Below are positions 8,774 through 16,340 of a DNA stretch of 64,000 nt, piece by piece. Below the pieces are notes generated by a model that worked only from the letters and a program-made list of their open reading frames with translations, made no database searches and had not been told where the DNA came from. Position numbers and translations under genes: made by a program. The first letter of the stretch is position 1. Each line of letters starts with the position of its first letter. This DNA comes from Sphingomonas sp. PP-CE-3A-406. Its GTDB lineage: Bacteria; Pseudomonadota; Alphaproteobacteria; Sphingomonadales; Sphingomonadaceae. The stretch covers positions 434,001 to 498,000 of the forward strand of contig NZ_RCWY01000003.1 in NCBI RefSeq assembly GCF_003688625.1. The letters are read 5' to 3'.

Positions 8774-9172
8774 CTACGCCGCGCTGACGGTCCGCCAGGC
8801 CTGCGCGATCTCGTCGAGCATGTCGGCCGAATCGCGGAACGGGCGGGGATCGAGGCCGATCGAGGCGTTGATGATGGTTTTCCGCGCGCCGCCGTACAGC
8901 CGCGCCAGCGTTTCGGCGACCGCGCCGCCATTTTCGAAATCGAGACCCGATTCGAGCGCGAACAGGATCGCGGTGGCGCGCGTGACCCGCTCGCTCTTGA
9001 TCGCGAGCTTGCCCTTTTCGGCGGCCCAGGCGGCGGCCCGCAACGCGGCGACCAGCTCCTTGTACAGCAGCTGGACGAGCGCCGGGCCGTCCGCGGTCGC
9101 GGTGCGGCCGACCGCATCGATCTGGCGATAGGTCGCGAACGGGTCGCGGGTCAGGGTCGTTGCGTAGGTCAC
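8774..9172 (-). CDS. fliS: Flagellin export chaperone FliS
   Basis: A 132-residue all-helical protein that binds the C-terminus of flagellin in the cytosol and delivers it to the export gate. The helix pattern and LVQLLYKELVAALRAA segment (about 25-50) fit FliS; the C-terminal half has the AIL-ALESGLDFENGG segment of the third helix. GTG at 9172 is preferred because it overlaps the fliD stop by four bases (GTGA) and gives the short family N-terminus; an ATG at 9190 would add six residues. It is the last gene of the fliD-fliS unit, driven by a sigma-28 promoter at 10652-10679. Confidence 0.85.
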   Translation of the reverse strand: MTYATTLTRDPFATYRQIDAVGRTATADGPALVQLLYKELVAALRAAAWAAEKGKLAIKSERVTRATAILFALESGLDFENGGAVAETLARLYGGARKTIINASIGLDPRPFRDSADMLDEIAQAWRTVSAA

Positions 9173-10617
9173 GAGTCGCTCTTGTTCCACTGGGCGATCT
9201 GGCCGGCGAGGAAGGTCTGCGTCGACTTGTACGCCGACACGCGCGAATTCATGCTGGCATATTGCTGGGTCAGGCGGGTGTTCATCTGGGCCGACTGGTC
9301 GGTGACCTTGTCTTGCTGGTCGGTGACGACGGACTGTGCCGCGGTGTAGCGCAGCGCCGACGCACCGAGCCCCGTCAGCGTGCTGGTCGCGCCGGTCGTC
9401 AGCGCGGTCAGCGTCGCGGACAGGCCGAGCGCATTGGTCCCCGACGGCGCGAACATCGATTCGATCGTGTCGGGGTTCGCCGCGATCTGTTTGGCGAGCA
9501 ACACCGCATCGACGCGCAACGTGCCGTCGGTGCTGGTCGCGACGCCGATCTCCGACAGCGTGCGCGGGATACCCGAGACCGCACCGCCGACGAGCGCCTT
9601 GGACGACAGCGCCTTGAACGATCGCAGCAGGCTGGTCGCGGCGGGATCGGAGCGGAGATTGCCGGTGATCGGATCGGTCTGTGCGGTGATCGCGGCGAGC
9701 ACCTGGTTGTAGGTGTCGACGACATCGTTGACCGCCTGAGTCAGCGCGTCGGTCGGCGGGGTGCTGCCCAGCGTGACCGGGACCGTCGAGACGGCGTTGA
9801 GCTGCAGCTTCACGCCATCAACCAGATCGCTGATGGTGTTGCTCGGCCGCTCCACGGCGATGCCGTCGACCGTCAGCTGCGCGTTCTGCGCGGTCGAGAC
9901 GAGGCTGGTTTTCGTCGCGCCGCCGCCGATGTCGACCGCATCGCCGGTGGCGCCCTTCAGCGTGAACGCCTGCGCGTCGCCGGTGCCGCCCTTGACCGAC
10001 AGATAGGCGCCGCCGTTCGCATCGGTGACGACCGAGGCAGTGACGCCGGTCTTCGCGGCGTTGATTGCCGATGCGATCGAATCGATGCTGCCGTTGCCGA
10101 CGGCGATCGATACCGGGGTTCCGCCGCCGATCGTCAACGTCAGCGCGCCGGTGCCGAGGTCGGCGGTGCGATCCGCGACCGCGGTCGTCGTCCGCGCGAC
10201 CTGCGCAGTGGCGAGGCGCGTGACGGTAACGCTGGCCGCCAGCGCCGATAGTTTCGCGCCGGGCAGTGCGGTTGCGGACAGGATTGTGGTGTTCGAGCTG
10301 CTCGGTTGCGTCTGGAGACTGCCGCTCTTCACCAGATTGGCGAGCGCGGTAGAAAACCCGGTGATCGCGCTTTTGATCGTACCGATTCCCGAGATCTGCG
10401 CGGTGAGCGTGTCGGCCTTCGCCTTCAACGTCGCGGTCTTGGTCGCGAATTGCGCGTTGACCAGCGCAGGGACCAGCGTGGAAGTATCGATCCCGGAGCC
10501 GGTGTTGAGCGACGTCAGCAGCGCCTGGGTCGCCGACTGGATGACGCTCGTCGCGCTCGGCGTGGGGGTCGCAGTGGGCGTCGGCGTGGCCGTCGTGCTG
10601 GTGGTCGAAGTTACCAT
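9169..10617 (-). CDS. fliD: Flagellar filament cap FliD (HAP2)
   Basis: A 482-residue cap protein that helps flagellin assemble at the filament tip. The N-terminal FliD_N region (about 35-140) begins with a Ser/Thr/Ala segment and GSGIDTSTLVPALVNAQFATK. A variable Gly/Ala/Thr middle and a FliD_C region follow, ending in a coiled coil with QMNTRLTQQYASMNSRVSAYK and the FLAGQIAQWNKS tail, a typical FliD ending. The N-terminus has an unusual run of Thr/Pro-rich residues (TATPTPTATPTPSATS). Located just downstream of flhB but with its own sigma-28 promoter. FliD is normally absent from Caulobacter-type flagellar sets. Confidence 0.93.
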   Translation of the reverse strand: MVTSTTSTTATPTPTATPTPSATSVIQSATQALLTSLNTGSGIDTSTLVPALVNAQFATKTATLKAKADTLTAQISGIGTIKSAITGFSTALANLVKSGSLQTQPSSSNTTILSATALPGAKLSALAASVTVTRLATAQVARTTTAVADRTADLGTGALTLTIGGGTPVSIAVGNGSIDSIASAINAAKTGVTASVVTDANGGAYLSVKGGTGDAQAFTLKGATGDAVDIGGGATKTSLVSTAQNAQLTVDGIAVERPSNTISDLVDGVKLQLNAVSTVPVTLGSTPPTDALTQAVNDVVDTYNQVLAAITAQTDPITGNLRSDPAATSLLRSFKALSSKALVGGAVSGIPRTLSEIGVATSTDGTLRVDAVLLAKQIAANPDTIESMFAPSGTNALGLSATLTALTTGATSTLTGLGASALRYTAAQSVVTDQQDKVTDQSAQMNTRLTQQYASMNSRVSAYKSTQTFLAGQIAQWNKSDS

Positions 10618-10651
10618 GGCGAAATCCCTGCACTGCGCACGCTTACGATCA

Positions 10652-10679
10652 GTAACGGCCGGGCCGCCGCGATGTTTAG
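10652..10679 (-). promoter_or_regulatory. Sigma-28 (FliA) promoter for fliD-fliS
   Basis: On the minus strand the sequence reads CTAAA, 15 bases, GCCGTTAC, exactly the same boxes and spacing as the flagellin promoter at 25284-25311. The -35 box overlaps the flhB stop codon. The fliD ATG lies about 35 bases downstream of the -10 box. Confidence 0.82.
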
Positions 10680-11830
10680 GCCTGTTTCATCCCGTTTTCG
10701 TCGAATCGCGCGTCCTTCGGCACGGTGACGAACGGCTGGACCGGCGCGGCTGCCCCGCCCCCGGTACCGCCAGCTGCGACGTTGAGCCCGAACACGAACG
10801 CGAGCACGGTTGCGATCGCCATGTAGAGGTCGTCGCGGACCTCCTGGTTTTCCTTGCTGGTATAATAGATCGCCCGCGCCAGCATCGGATATTCGAGTAC
10901 CGGCACGCGGCCCTCCGCGGCGAGTTCGCGGATCGCCAGCGCGGTTGCGCCGCGGCCTTTTGCGACCACCACCGGCACCTGATCCTTGCCGCGATCGTAG
11001 CGCAGCGCCACCGCGAAGTGCGTCGGGTTGGTCAGCACGACATGCGCCTCCGCGACCGACTTGCGTAAGCCCCCGCTCGCCATCGCGCGCATCTTGGCGC
11101 GCATCTGGCCCTTCGCCTCGCCATTGCCCTCGGTAGACTTGTGCTCGTCCTTCACCTCCTGCTTCGACATCCGCATCTTGCCGAGGCGGCGGATGATCTG
11201 GATCGGCAGGTCGATTCCGGCGATCGCGCACAGCCCGAACGCCATCGCGATCAGGATCGCCTTGAACGTGCCGCCGAGCGACGACAGCGCCTGGTTGAGA
11301 TCGGCGGACGAGGCGAGCCCCATCGTCGTATGCGCCGCCTTCCACAGCATCCAGCCGCCGATCGTGCCGAGCAGGATCACCTTCAGCAGCGACTTGCCAA
11401 GCTCGATCCAGCCGTTCGATCCGAAGATCCGCTTGAGACCCGCGGCGGGATCGACCCGGCTGTATTTGGGCGCCATCAGCTTGCCGTTGAAGCCGAGCGA
11501 GCCGAGCCCTGCCTGGCTGAGGATCGCGGCGGCGATGGTGACGACGAACAGGCTGATCAGCGACGGCGCGAGCTTGCCGCCGGCGTCCATCAGCGGCCGC
11601 CACGGCGAGAAATCCTCGACGTCGGCGTGGGTGAACTGGAAGCTCGATGCCATCACCTGCTTGCAGGCGGTGATCAGCGTCGGGCCGGCGTAGATCAGCC
11701 AGCCGACACCCGCGACCATGCTGAGCGCGGTGGCGAAATCGCGCGATCGGAGGATGTCGCCCTTCTCGACCGCATCCTTCTTGCGCTTGGCGGTTGGCGA
11801 TTCGGTCTTTTCACCGCTGTCCTCAGACAT
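10676..11830 (-). CDS. flhB: Flagellar export gate switch FlhB
   Basis: A 384-residue inner-membrane component of the flagellar type III export gate that changes substrate from rod/hook to filament proteins. Four membrane helices in the first 210 residues follow the charged start (EKTESPTAKRKKDA). The autocleavage site NPTH is at 268-271 (cleavage between Asn and Pro), followed by the standard cytoplasmic domain with YYTSKENQEV. After the conserved domain there is a low-complexity Gly/Ala/Pro tail. It lies 15 bases after the fliR stop in the same minus-strand operon. Confidence 0.95.
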   Translation of the reverse strand: MSEDSGEKTESPTAKRKKDAVEKGDILRSRDFATALSMVAGVGWLIYAGPTLITACKQVMASSFQFTHADVEDFSPWRPLMDAGGKLAPSLISLFVVTIAAAILSQAGLGSLGFNGKLMAPKYSRVDPAAGLKRIFGSNGWIELGKSLLKVILLGTIGGWMLWKAAHTTMGLASSADLNQALSSLGGTFKAILIAMAFGLCAIAGIDLPIQIIRRLGKMRMSKQEVKDEHKSTEGNGEAKGQMRAKMRAMASGGLRKSVAEAHVVLTNPTHFAVALRYDRGKDQVPVVVAKGRGATALAIRELAAEGRVPVLEYPMLARAIYYTSKENQEVRDDLYMAIATVLAFVFGLNVAAGGTGGGAAAPVQPFVTVPKDARFDENGMKQA

Positions 11831-11845
11831 GGGCCGCCGCCGCCA

Positions 11846-12619
11846 TCAGCCGAGCACCAGGTTTTCGGTCGCCGATAGCCCTTCGCGGACGATGACGAGC
11901 ATGTAGTCGCCCATCGTCGGGAACGCGATCGCCAGCGTGATGACGCCGACCGCGAGGCTGGCGGGGAGGCCGACCGCGAACAGGTTGAGCGCGGGCGCGG
12001 CGCGGCTCAGCATGCCGACGACGATGTTGAGGCAGAGCAGCAGGAAGCCGACCGGGAGCGCAAGCAGCAGGCCGGCGAGAAACGCATAGCCGCCGAAGAA
12101 CGCGATCGCCTTCAGCCGCTCGACGCCGATCCACGCGGCCCCCGGGGGGAGAACGTCGTAGCTGCGGACGATCAGGTCGATCAGGATCAGATGGCCGTCG
12201 ACCGACAGGAACAACAGCGTCAGCATGATCGAGAAGAACTGGCCGAGCGCGGGGCTCGACTTGCCGTTCTGCGGGTCGATCGAGGAGGCGAAGCCGAGCC
12301 CCATCGCGCCGCCGATGACTTCCGCCGCGATCATCGGCGCGGCAAAGGCGATCTGGAGCACGAAGCCGAGCGCGAGCCCGACCAGCGCTTCGGCGGCGGC
12401 GGACAGCATCGTCGGAACGCTGAAGATGTTTTCCGGGGGCACGATCGGGTGCGCCGCGAGCACGAGGAACCCGATCGCGCCCGACAGCGTGACGCGCACG
12501 GTGACGGGCACCGAGACGTTGCCGAACACAGGCGCGGCGATGAACGTCGCGCCGATCCGGATCATCACGAAGAAGAGCGCCCAGAGCTGGGGCTCGATGC
12601 TGAGCCCGAAGCCTAGCAT
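11846..12619 (-). CDS. fliR: Flagellar export gate protein FliR
   Basis: A 257-residue integral membrane protein of the export gate (FliPQR complex). It begins GFGLSIEPQLWALFFVMIRIG with the conserved APVFGN (about 29-34) and has about six hydrophobic segments to a C-terminus reading GLSATENLVLG. ATG at 12619 gives the family's usual N-terminus; the frame extends to a GTG at 12655 just at the edge of an inverted repeat. No clear ribosome site precedes either start, perhaps because the repeat at 12662-12806 separates it from fliQ. Confidence 0.92.
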   Translation of the reverse strand: MLGFGLSIEPQLWALFFVMIRIGATFIAAPVFGNVSVPVTVRVTLSGAIGFLVLAAHPIVPPENIFSVPTMLSAAAEALVGLALGFVLQIAFAAPMIAAEVIGGAMGLGFASSIDPQNGKSSPALGQFFSIMLTLLFLSVDGHLILIDLIVRSYDVLPPGAAWIGVERLKAIAFFGGYAFLAGLLLALPVGFLLLCLNIVVGMLSRAAPALNLFAVGLPASLAVGVITLAIAFPTMGDYMLVIVREGLSATENLVLG

Positions 12620-12661
12620 GGCGCAGACCGCGAGAGCGCGCACGCTGCGCGCCACGCGGGT

Positions 12662-12806
12662 AAGCCCGGCCGGCCTCGGCAGGGCCGAGGACCGACGACG
12701 CGGCTTTGCCGTGGCGCAATGCTGTTCGAATTCCTGTTCAGATTATGTGCCACGCCGCGGCAAAGCCGCGTCGTCGGACGGGAGCTTTGCCCCGCCGGCC
12801 GGGCTT
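12662..12806. repeat. Inverted repeat pair between fliQ and fliR
   Basis: Left arm starts AAGCCCGGCCGGC (12662-12674) and includes CCGACGACGCGGCTTTGCCG (12692-12711); the right arm is its inverted copy ending at 12806. The pair fills almost all of the fliQ-fliR gap and could form a long hairpin in the operon transcript. Confidence 0.8.
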
Positions 12807-12845
12807 GCGCTAGCAGCGCGGGCGTGGCCGCGCTGGCGCTGCGCC

Positions 12846-13115
12846 TCACTTCACCAGATCCGGGATGCGCTCGAAGATCCCGATCGTGAAATCGCTCAGC
12901 AACCCCAGGATCAAGCTCCCGAAGATCAGGATCGACACCGCGACCACCACCAGTTTCGGCACGAACGACAGCGTCTGCTCGTTGATCGACGTCGCCGCCT
13001 GGATCATGCCGAGGATCAGCCCCGCGAGCAGCGCCGGAATCAGGATCGGTGCACTGGCGAGCGCCAGCACCCACATCGTCTGGTTCGCGACGGTCAGGAA
13101 ATATTGCGCGTCCAT
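12846..13115 (-). CDS. fliQ: Flagellar export gate protein FliQ
   Basis: An 89-residue protein with two membrane hairpin helices, the exact size of FliQ. The N-terminal part MDAQYFLTVANQTMWVLALASAP is followed by the conserved GLILGMIQAATSINEQTLSFVPK segment (about 33-54) and a second hydrophobic helix. It forms the export gate with FliP and FliR. It is separated from fliP by 122 bases and from fliR by about 226 bases, both gaps filled by inverted repeats; elsewhere in this operon genes usually overlap. Confidence 0.95.
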   Translation of the reverse strand: MDAQYFLTVANQTMWVLALASAPILIPALLAGLILGMIQAATSINEQTLSFVPKLVVVAVSILIFGSLILGLLSDFTIGIFERIPDLVK

Positions 13116-13129
13116 GGCTTACAAAACTG

Positions 13130-13194
13130 CCCTTCGTGCTGAGCGAAGTCGAAGCACAGGAGTCTCAGGCCCTTCGACTTCGCTCAGGGCGAAC
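13130..13194. repeat. Inverted repeat pair between fliP and fliQ
   Basis: Two inverted copies of a unit containing CTGAGCGAAGTCGAAG (13130-13157 and 13168-13194), each with its own small hairpin. The CTTCGACTTCGCTCAG core is a repeat I associate with sphingomonad genomes. Confidence 0.8.
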
Positions 13195-13237
13195 GGTAGG
13201 TGTGGGGCGAACAGGAGTGCAGGACGGTTCATCGGCT

Positions 13238-14188
13238 CTACGTCGCGAACGAGTTGGCGAGGCTGCCCATCGTCAGCGCCCAGCCGTCGACCAGCACGAA
13301 CAGCAGCAACTTGAACGGCATCGAGATGATCGTCGGCGAGAGCATCGCCATGCCGAGCGACATCAGCACGGTCGCGACGACCAGATCGATGACGATGAAG
13401 GGGAGGAAGATCAGGAAGCCGATCTGGAACGCGGTCTTCAGTTCGGACGTGACGAACGCGGGGAGCAGCACGGAGAAGGGGATGTCGAGCGATGACGCGT
13501 AGGGGCCGGACTTGGCCATCTGCGCGAACATCGTGACGTCCTTGACGCGGGTCTGCTTGACCATGAACGCGTGCAAGGGCACGCCTGCGGTAGTGATCAT
13601 CTGCGTGCCCGCGAGCTTCCCCGCAGCATAGGGCTGGATCGCGGTCGTGTTGATCTGGTTGATCGTCGGCGCCATGATGAAGAACGACAGGAACAGCGAA
13701 AGCCCGAGCAGCACCTGGTTCGGCGGCGTCTGCTGGAGGCCGAGCGCCTGGCGCAGGATCGCGAGCACGATGATGATCCGCGTGAAGCTGGTCATCATCA
13801 GCAGAATGCCCGGCAGGATCGTCAGCAGCCCCATGATGATGAGGACTTGCAGCGAGAGCGACAGCGAGCCGCTCTGGCCGGTATTGCCCGCGGCCTGGCC
13901 ACCGAGCTGGCCGAGCGCGCGATCGACCGCGTCGCCGACGGCGGGATTGGTCGGGGCGGGGACGCCTTGCGCGAAGGCCGGCATCGCGAGGAACAGTGCG
14001 AGGAGGACGGCGAGGCCTATCCACACTAAACTGTTTCCCCGCGAACGCGGGGATCCAGGGTTACGGATCGCGCCGTTCGTGGCTCCTGGATTCCCGCGTT
14101 CGCGGGAAAACGGGGAGCGCTTCGGCGCGGTAAACAGGGCAGGGCCCGAGCCTTTCCGCGTAACCGTCGGACGAGCGACCGCGCTCAT
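13238..14188 (-). CDS. fliP: Flagellar export gate protein FliP with repeat-derived N-terminal extension
   Basis: Export gate subunit FliP. The conserved part runs from a signal-like helix (IGLAVLLALFLAMPAFA) through LTILPGILLMMTSFTRIIIV, the FLxFFIMAPT segment and the C-terminal membrane helices ending SLANSF. ATG at 14188 overlaps the fliO stop (ATGA) and gives 316 residues, about 60-70 more than usual. Residues about 26-54 of this extension are encoded by an inverted repeat (14033-14111). A GTG at 14026, preceded by GGGGAAA from the repeat, would give a normal 262-residue protein and may be the true start. Confidence 0.9.
   Translation of the reverse strand: MSAVARPTVTRKGSGPALFTAPKRSPFSRERGNPGATNGAIRNPGSPRSRGNSLVWIGLAVLLALFLAMPAFAQGVPAPTNPAVGDAVDRALGQLGGQAAGNTGQSGSLSLSLQVLIIMGLLTILPGILLMMTSFTRIIIVLAILRQALGLQQTPPNQVLLGLSLFLSFFIMAPTINQINTTAIQPYAAGKLAGTQMITTAGVPLHAFMVKQTRVKDVTMFAQMAKSGPYASSLDIPFSVLLPAFVTSELKTAFQIGFLIFLPFIVIDLVVATVLMSLGMAMLSPTIISMPFKLLLFVLVDGWALTMGSLANSFAT
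14033..14111. repeat. Inverted repeat inside the 5' part of fliP
   Basis: Inverted arms 14033-14060 (with CCCCGCGAACGCGGGG) and about 14084-14111 (with CCCGCGTTCGCGGG), joined by TCCAGG/CCTGGA edges. Same architecture as the pair at 40980-41073. Confidence 0.82.
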
Positions 14189-14439
14189 GCGTCGACCTTG
14201 TCGATCAGGTGCACGCCGCCGCGGCCGACCGAGACGAGCAACCGGCGGCCTTCGAAATCGATCACCGCCAGGCGCAGGCCCGGCGAGATCATCATCGTTT
14301 CCTTGACGCCGATCAGCCGAGTCGATGGCTTGCCCGGGATCCGGCTCTCGAACTTGCGCCACAGATACAGGCAGCCGAACATCAGGCCGCACACCAGTGG
14401 CAGCAGGATGACGAGCTTGAGAATATAGGTCCAAAGCAT
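14185..14439 (-). CDS. fliO: Flagellar biosynthesis protein FliO
   Basis: An 84-residue membrane protein that helps assemble the FliPQR gate. One membrane helix at about residues 5-25 (YILKLVILLPLVCGLMFGC), then a basic cytoplasmic domain with RLIGVKETMMISPGLRLAVIDFEG, matching the FliO core. ATG at 14439 starts five bases after fliN ends, and the stop overlaps fliP. It is short for FliO but contains the minimal family region. Position between fliN and fliP supports the assignment. Confidence 0.88.
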   Translation of the reverse strand: MLWTYILKLVILLPLVCGLMFGCLYLWRKFESRIPGKPSTRLIGVKETMMISPGLRLAVIDFEGRRLLVSVGRGGVHLIDKVDA

Positions 14440-14444
14440 CGGGT

Positions 14445-14735
14445 TCAGCCGCGCTTGTCGGGCGACACGAGCTCGGTCATCCGCACGCCGAAGCGCTCGC
14501 CGACCGTCACCACTTCGCCGCGGCCGATCAGGGTGCCGTTGACGAATACATCGAGGAGTTCGTTGGCCTGGCGATCGAGTTCGATCACGCTGGATTCGCC
14601 GAGCGCGAGCAGTTCGCGCAGCGTCAGGCTGGTCGAGCCGATCTCGACGGTCAGCTTGACGTCGACATCCTGGAGCAGCCGGAAATTGGCGGCCACGGCG
14701 GCGTCGACTGGGAAGCCTCCGGTCATGTCGTTCAT
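14445..14735 (-). CDS. fliN: Flagellar motor switch protein FliN
   Basis: A 96-residue SpoA-domain protein of the C-ring. The conserved core runs from DVDVKLTVEIGSTSLTLREL to VNGTLIGRGEVVTVGERFGVRMTEL, the usual FliN ending. The start at 14735 (MNDMTGG) overlaps the fliM stop (ATGA). It builds the lower C-ring with FliM and FliG and docks the FliH-FliI ATPase. Shorter N-terminus than enterobacterial FliN. Confidence 0.95.
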   Translation of the reverse strand: MNDMTGGFPVDAAVAANFRLLQDVDVKLTVEIGSTSLTLRELLALGESSVIELDRQANELLDVFVNGTLIGRGEVVTVGERFGVRMTELVSPDKRG

Positions 14736-15694
14736 GCTGCAAATCCTTCGTCGAAACTGGTAATCGAGGTGAGCTGGATGGCGGCGAAGCCGTTCGATGT
14801 GCCGACCGTGCCGCAGCCGAGCCGGTTGTTGCCGACCATCACCGGCACGTCGCCCGAGATGGTGATCGGGATCACGTCGCCGGGCTTCAGGTCCATCAGC
14901 ATCGTCAGCTTGACGACCGGCTCGGCGAGCACCGAGCGGATCGGGAAGCGCACGTTCATCGCGGCCCGCGTCAGCTCGGTGCGCCAAGCTGGATCGGGCT
15001 CGGCCGACTTGCCGACGACCTTGGCGGTCAGCGACGGCGCGTGCGGCTTCAGCGCGGAAACGGGATAGACGAGATCGAGGAACACCGGCTTGGCGGCGCC
15101 CGCGGCGATGCCGAAGCGCGTGACGATCATCGCATCCTCGCCATCGAGATCGGCGATCATCGCCGGGTTCACCTCGACCCGCGTCGGCAGGAAGTCGAAC
15201 CGCGCCATCGGCTCCCACGCGGTCTTGAGTGGCGCGGCGATCATCTGGCCGATCCGCGCGACCATCGCCTCGGCGGCGGGCGAGAATTCGGTCGGCAACG
15301 TGTGCGGCGCTGCACCGGTACCGCCGAAGAACATGTCGAGCATCTCGAGCACGAACTTGCCGTCCATGATGCACAGCGCCTGCGCCATCCCCGGCGTCAT
15401 GATCAACGGCAACCACGCGGTCAGCGCATCGCTGCGCTCGGCGCGGTAATCGGTGAAGCGCTGGACCACCAAAGGCTCGGCCCAGCAGCGGACCTCCTGA
15501 CGCAACAACGGCTCGAACACCCCGCGCAAACCGCGCGCGAACCGTGCCGAGAGATGCTGCAACGAATGCAGGTCGCCGAACGGATTGAGCTTGGCCCCGC
15601 CGAGCACGCCTTGATGCAGCACGCCCCCTTGGGGCGCCGTGGAGCGATCCCGGTCGCGTCGCTCGCGTGTCTTTGCTGGGGCCTCGTTAACCAT
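14732..15694 (-). CDS. fliM: Flagellar motor switch protein FliM lacking the N-terminal CheY-binding peptide
   Basis: A 320-residue C-ring protein. The middle CheC-like domain (about 45-225) includes LEMLDMFFGGTG and the C-terminal SpoA domain starts near 235 with VLAEPVVKLTMLMDLKPGDVI, as in FliM. The usual N-terminal LSQxEIDxLL peptide that binds phosphorylated CheY is absent; instead the start is a charged stretch (APAKTRERRDRDRSTAPQGG). This implies altered or no CheY control through that site, and no che genes lie in the window. Located between fliL and fliN in the operon. Confidence 0.92.
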   Translation of the reverse strand: MVNEAPAKTRERRDRDRSTAPQGGVLHQGVLGGAKLNPFGDLHSLQHLSARFARGLRGVFEPLLRQEVRCWAEPLVVQRFTDYRAERSDALTAWLPLIMTPGMAQALCIMDGKFVLEMLDMFFGGTGAAPHTLPTEFSPAAEAMVARIGQMIAAPLKTAWEPMARFDFLPTRVEVNPAMIADLDGEDAMIVTRFGIAAGAAKPVFLDLVYPVSALKPHAPSLTAKVVGKSAEPDPAWRTELTRAAMNVRFPIRSVLAEPVVKLTMLMDLKPGDVIPITISGDVPVMVGNNRLGCGTVGTSNGFAAIQLTSITSFDEGFAA

Positions 15695-15697
15695 GCC

Positions 15698-16324
15698 TCA
15701 CTGAACAACGAAACTGGTAAAGTAAACGTTACCGATGCCGCCGAAGCCTTCCTTCTGCTTGAGCGTATCGTTGATCGCTTTCGCCAAGCGGACCTGCAAC
15801 TGGCGCTTGCCGTCGCTGCTCATGACCTGCTCCTCGGTGGTGTCGCCGAGCGCCATCAGGATCGCCGAACGGACCGCGATATCGTTGGTTTTCAGGTTGG
15901 TGATGACGGTGTCGTCATACGGCGTGGCGACCGCGATGCCGACCTGGACGAAGTGCGACGAGTCCTGGAGATTCGAGGTGAATTCCTTCTCCATCGGGTA
16001 ATAGGTCGACGCGTATTTGTCGCCGCCCTCTCCTGCGGGGGGCTTCATCCCGTGATTTTCGGGTGCGGCTTCGTCGCCACCGTGACCGCCGCCTTCACCG
16101 CCTTCGGTGGGATGCTTCTGCTCGCTTTTGGGGACGAGTTTGGGCTTGCCGTCGTCGGCCGCCGCGGCGTGACCGCCGCCGAGCAGGCCGGCGTTCGACG
16201 CATACACGCCCGCGCCGACGCCGCCGCCGACCAGCACGATCAGCGCGACGCCGCCGATCAGGATCGTCTTCATCTTGCCCTTTTTCTTGGGCGTGGCGTC
16301 GGCAATATCTTTCTTGTCGCTCAT
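15698..16324 (-). CDS. fliL: Flagellar basal body-associated protein FliL
   Basis: A 208-residue single-pass protein near the stator. Lys-rich cytoplasmic N-terminus, one membrane helix at about 19-41 (LIGGVALIVLVGGGVGAGVY), a His/Gly-rich linker (about 70-105), then the periplasmic FliL domain (YYPMEKEFTSNL to the C-terminus VYFTSFVVQ). ATG at 16324 (MSDKKDIADATPKKKGK) is selected; the upstream frame is repetitive and overlaps fliK. The linker is longer and more His-rich than usual. Confidence 0.93.
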   Translation of the reverse strand: MSDKKDIADATPKKKGKMKTILIGGVALIVLVGGGVGAGVYASNAGLLGGGHAAAADDGKPKLVPKSEQKHPTEGGEGGGHGGDEAAPENHGMKPPAGEGGDKYASTYYPMEKEFTSNLQDSSHFVQVGIAVATPYDDTVITNLKTNDIAVRSAILMALGDTTEEQVMSSDGKRQLQVRLAKAINDTLKQKEGFGGIGNVYFTSFVVQ

Positions 16325-16340
16325 ATCAGGGTCCTTCGGG

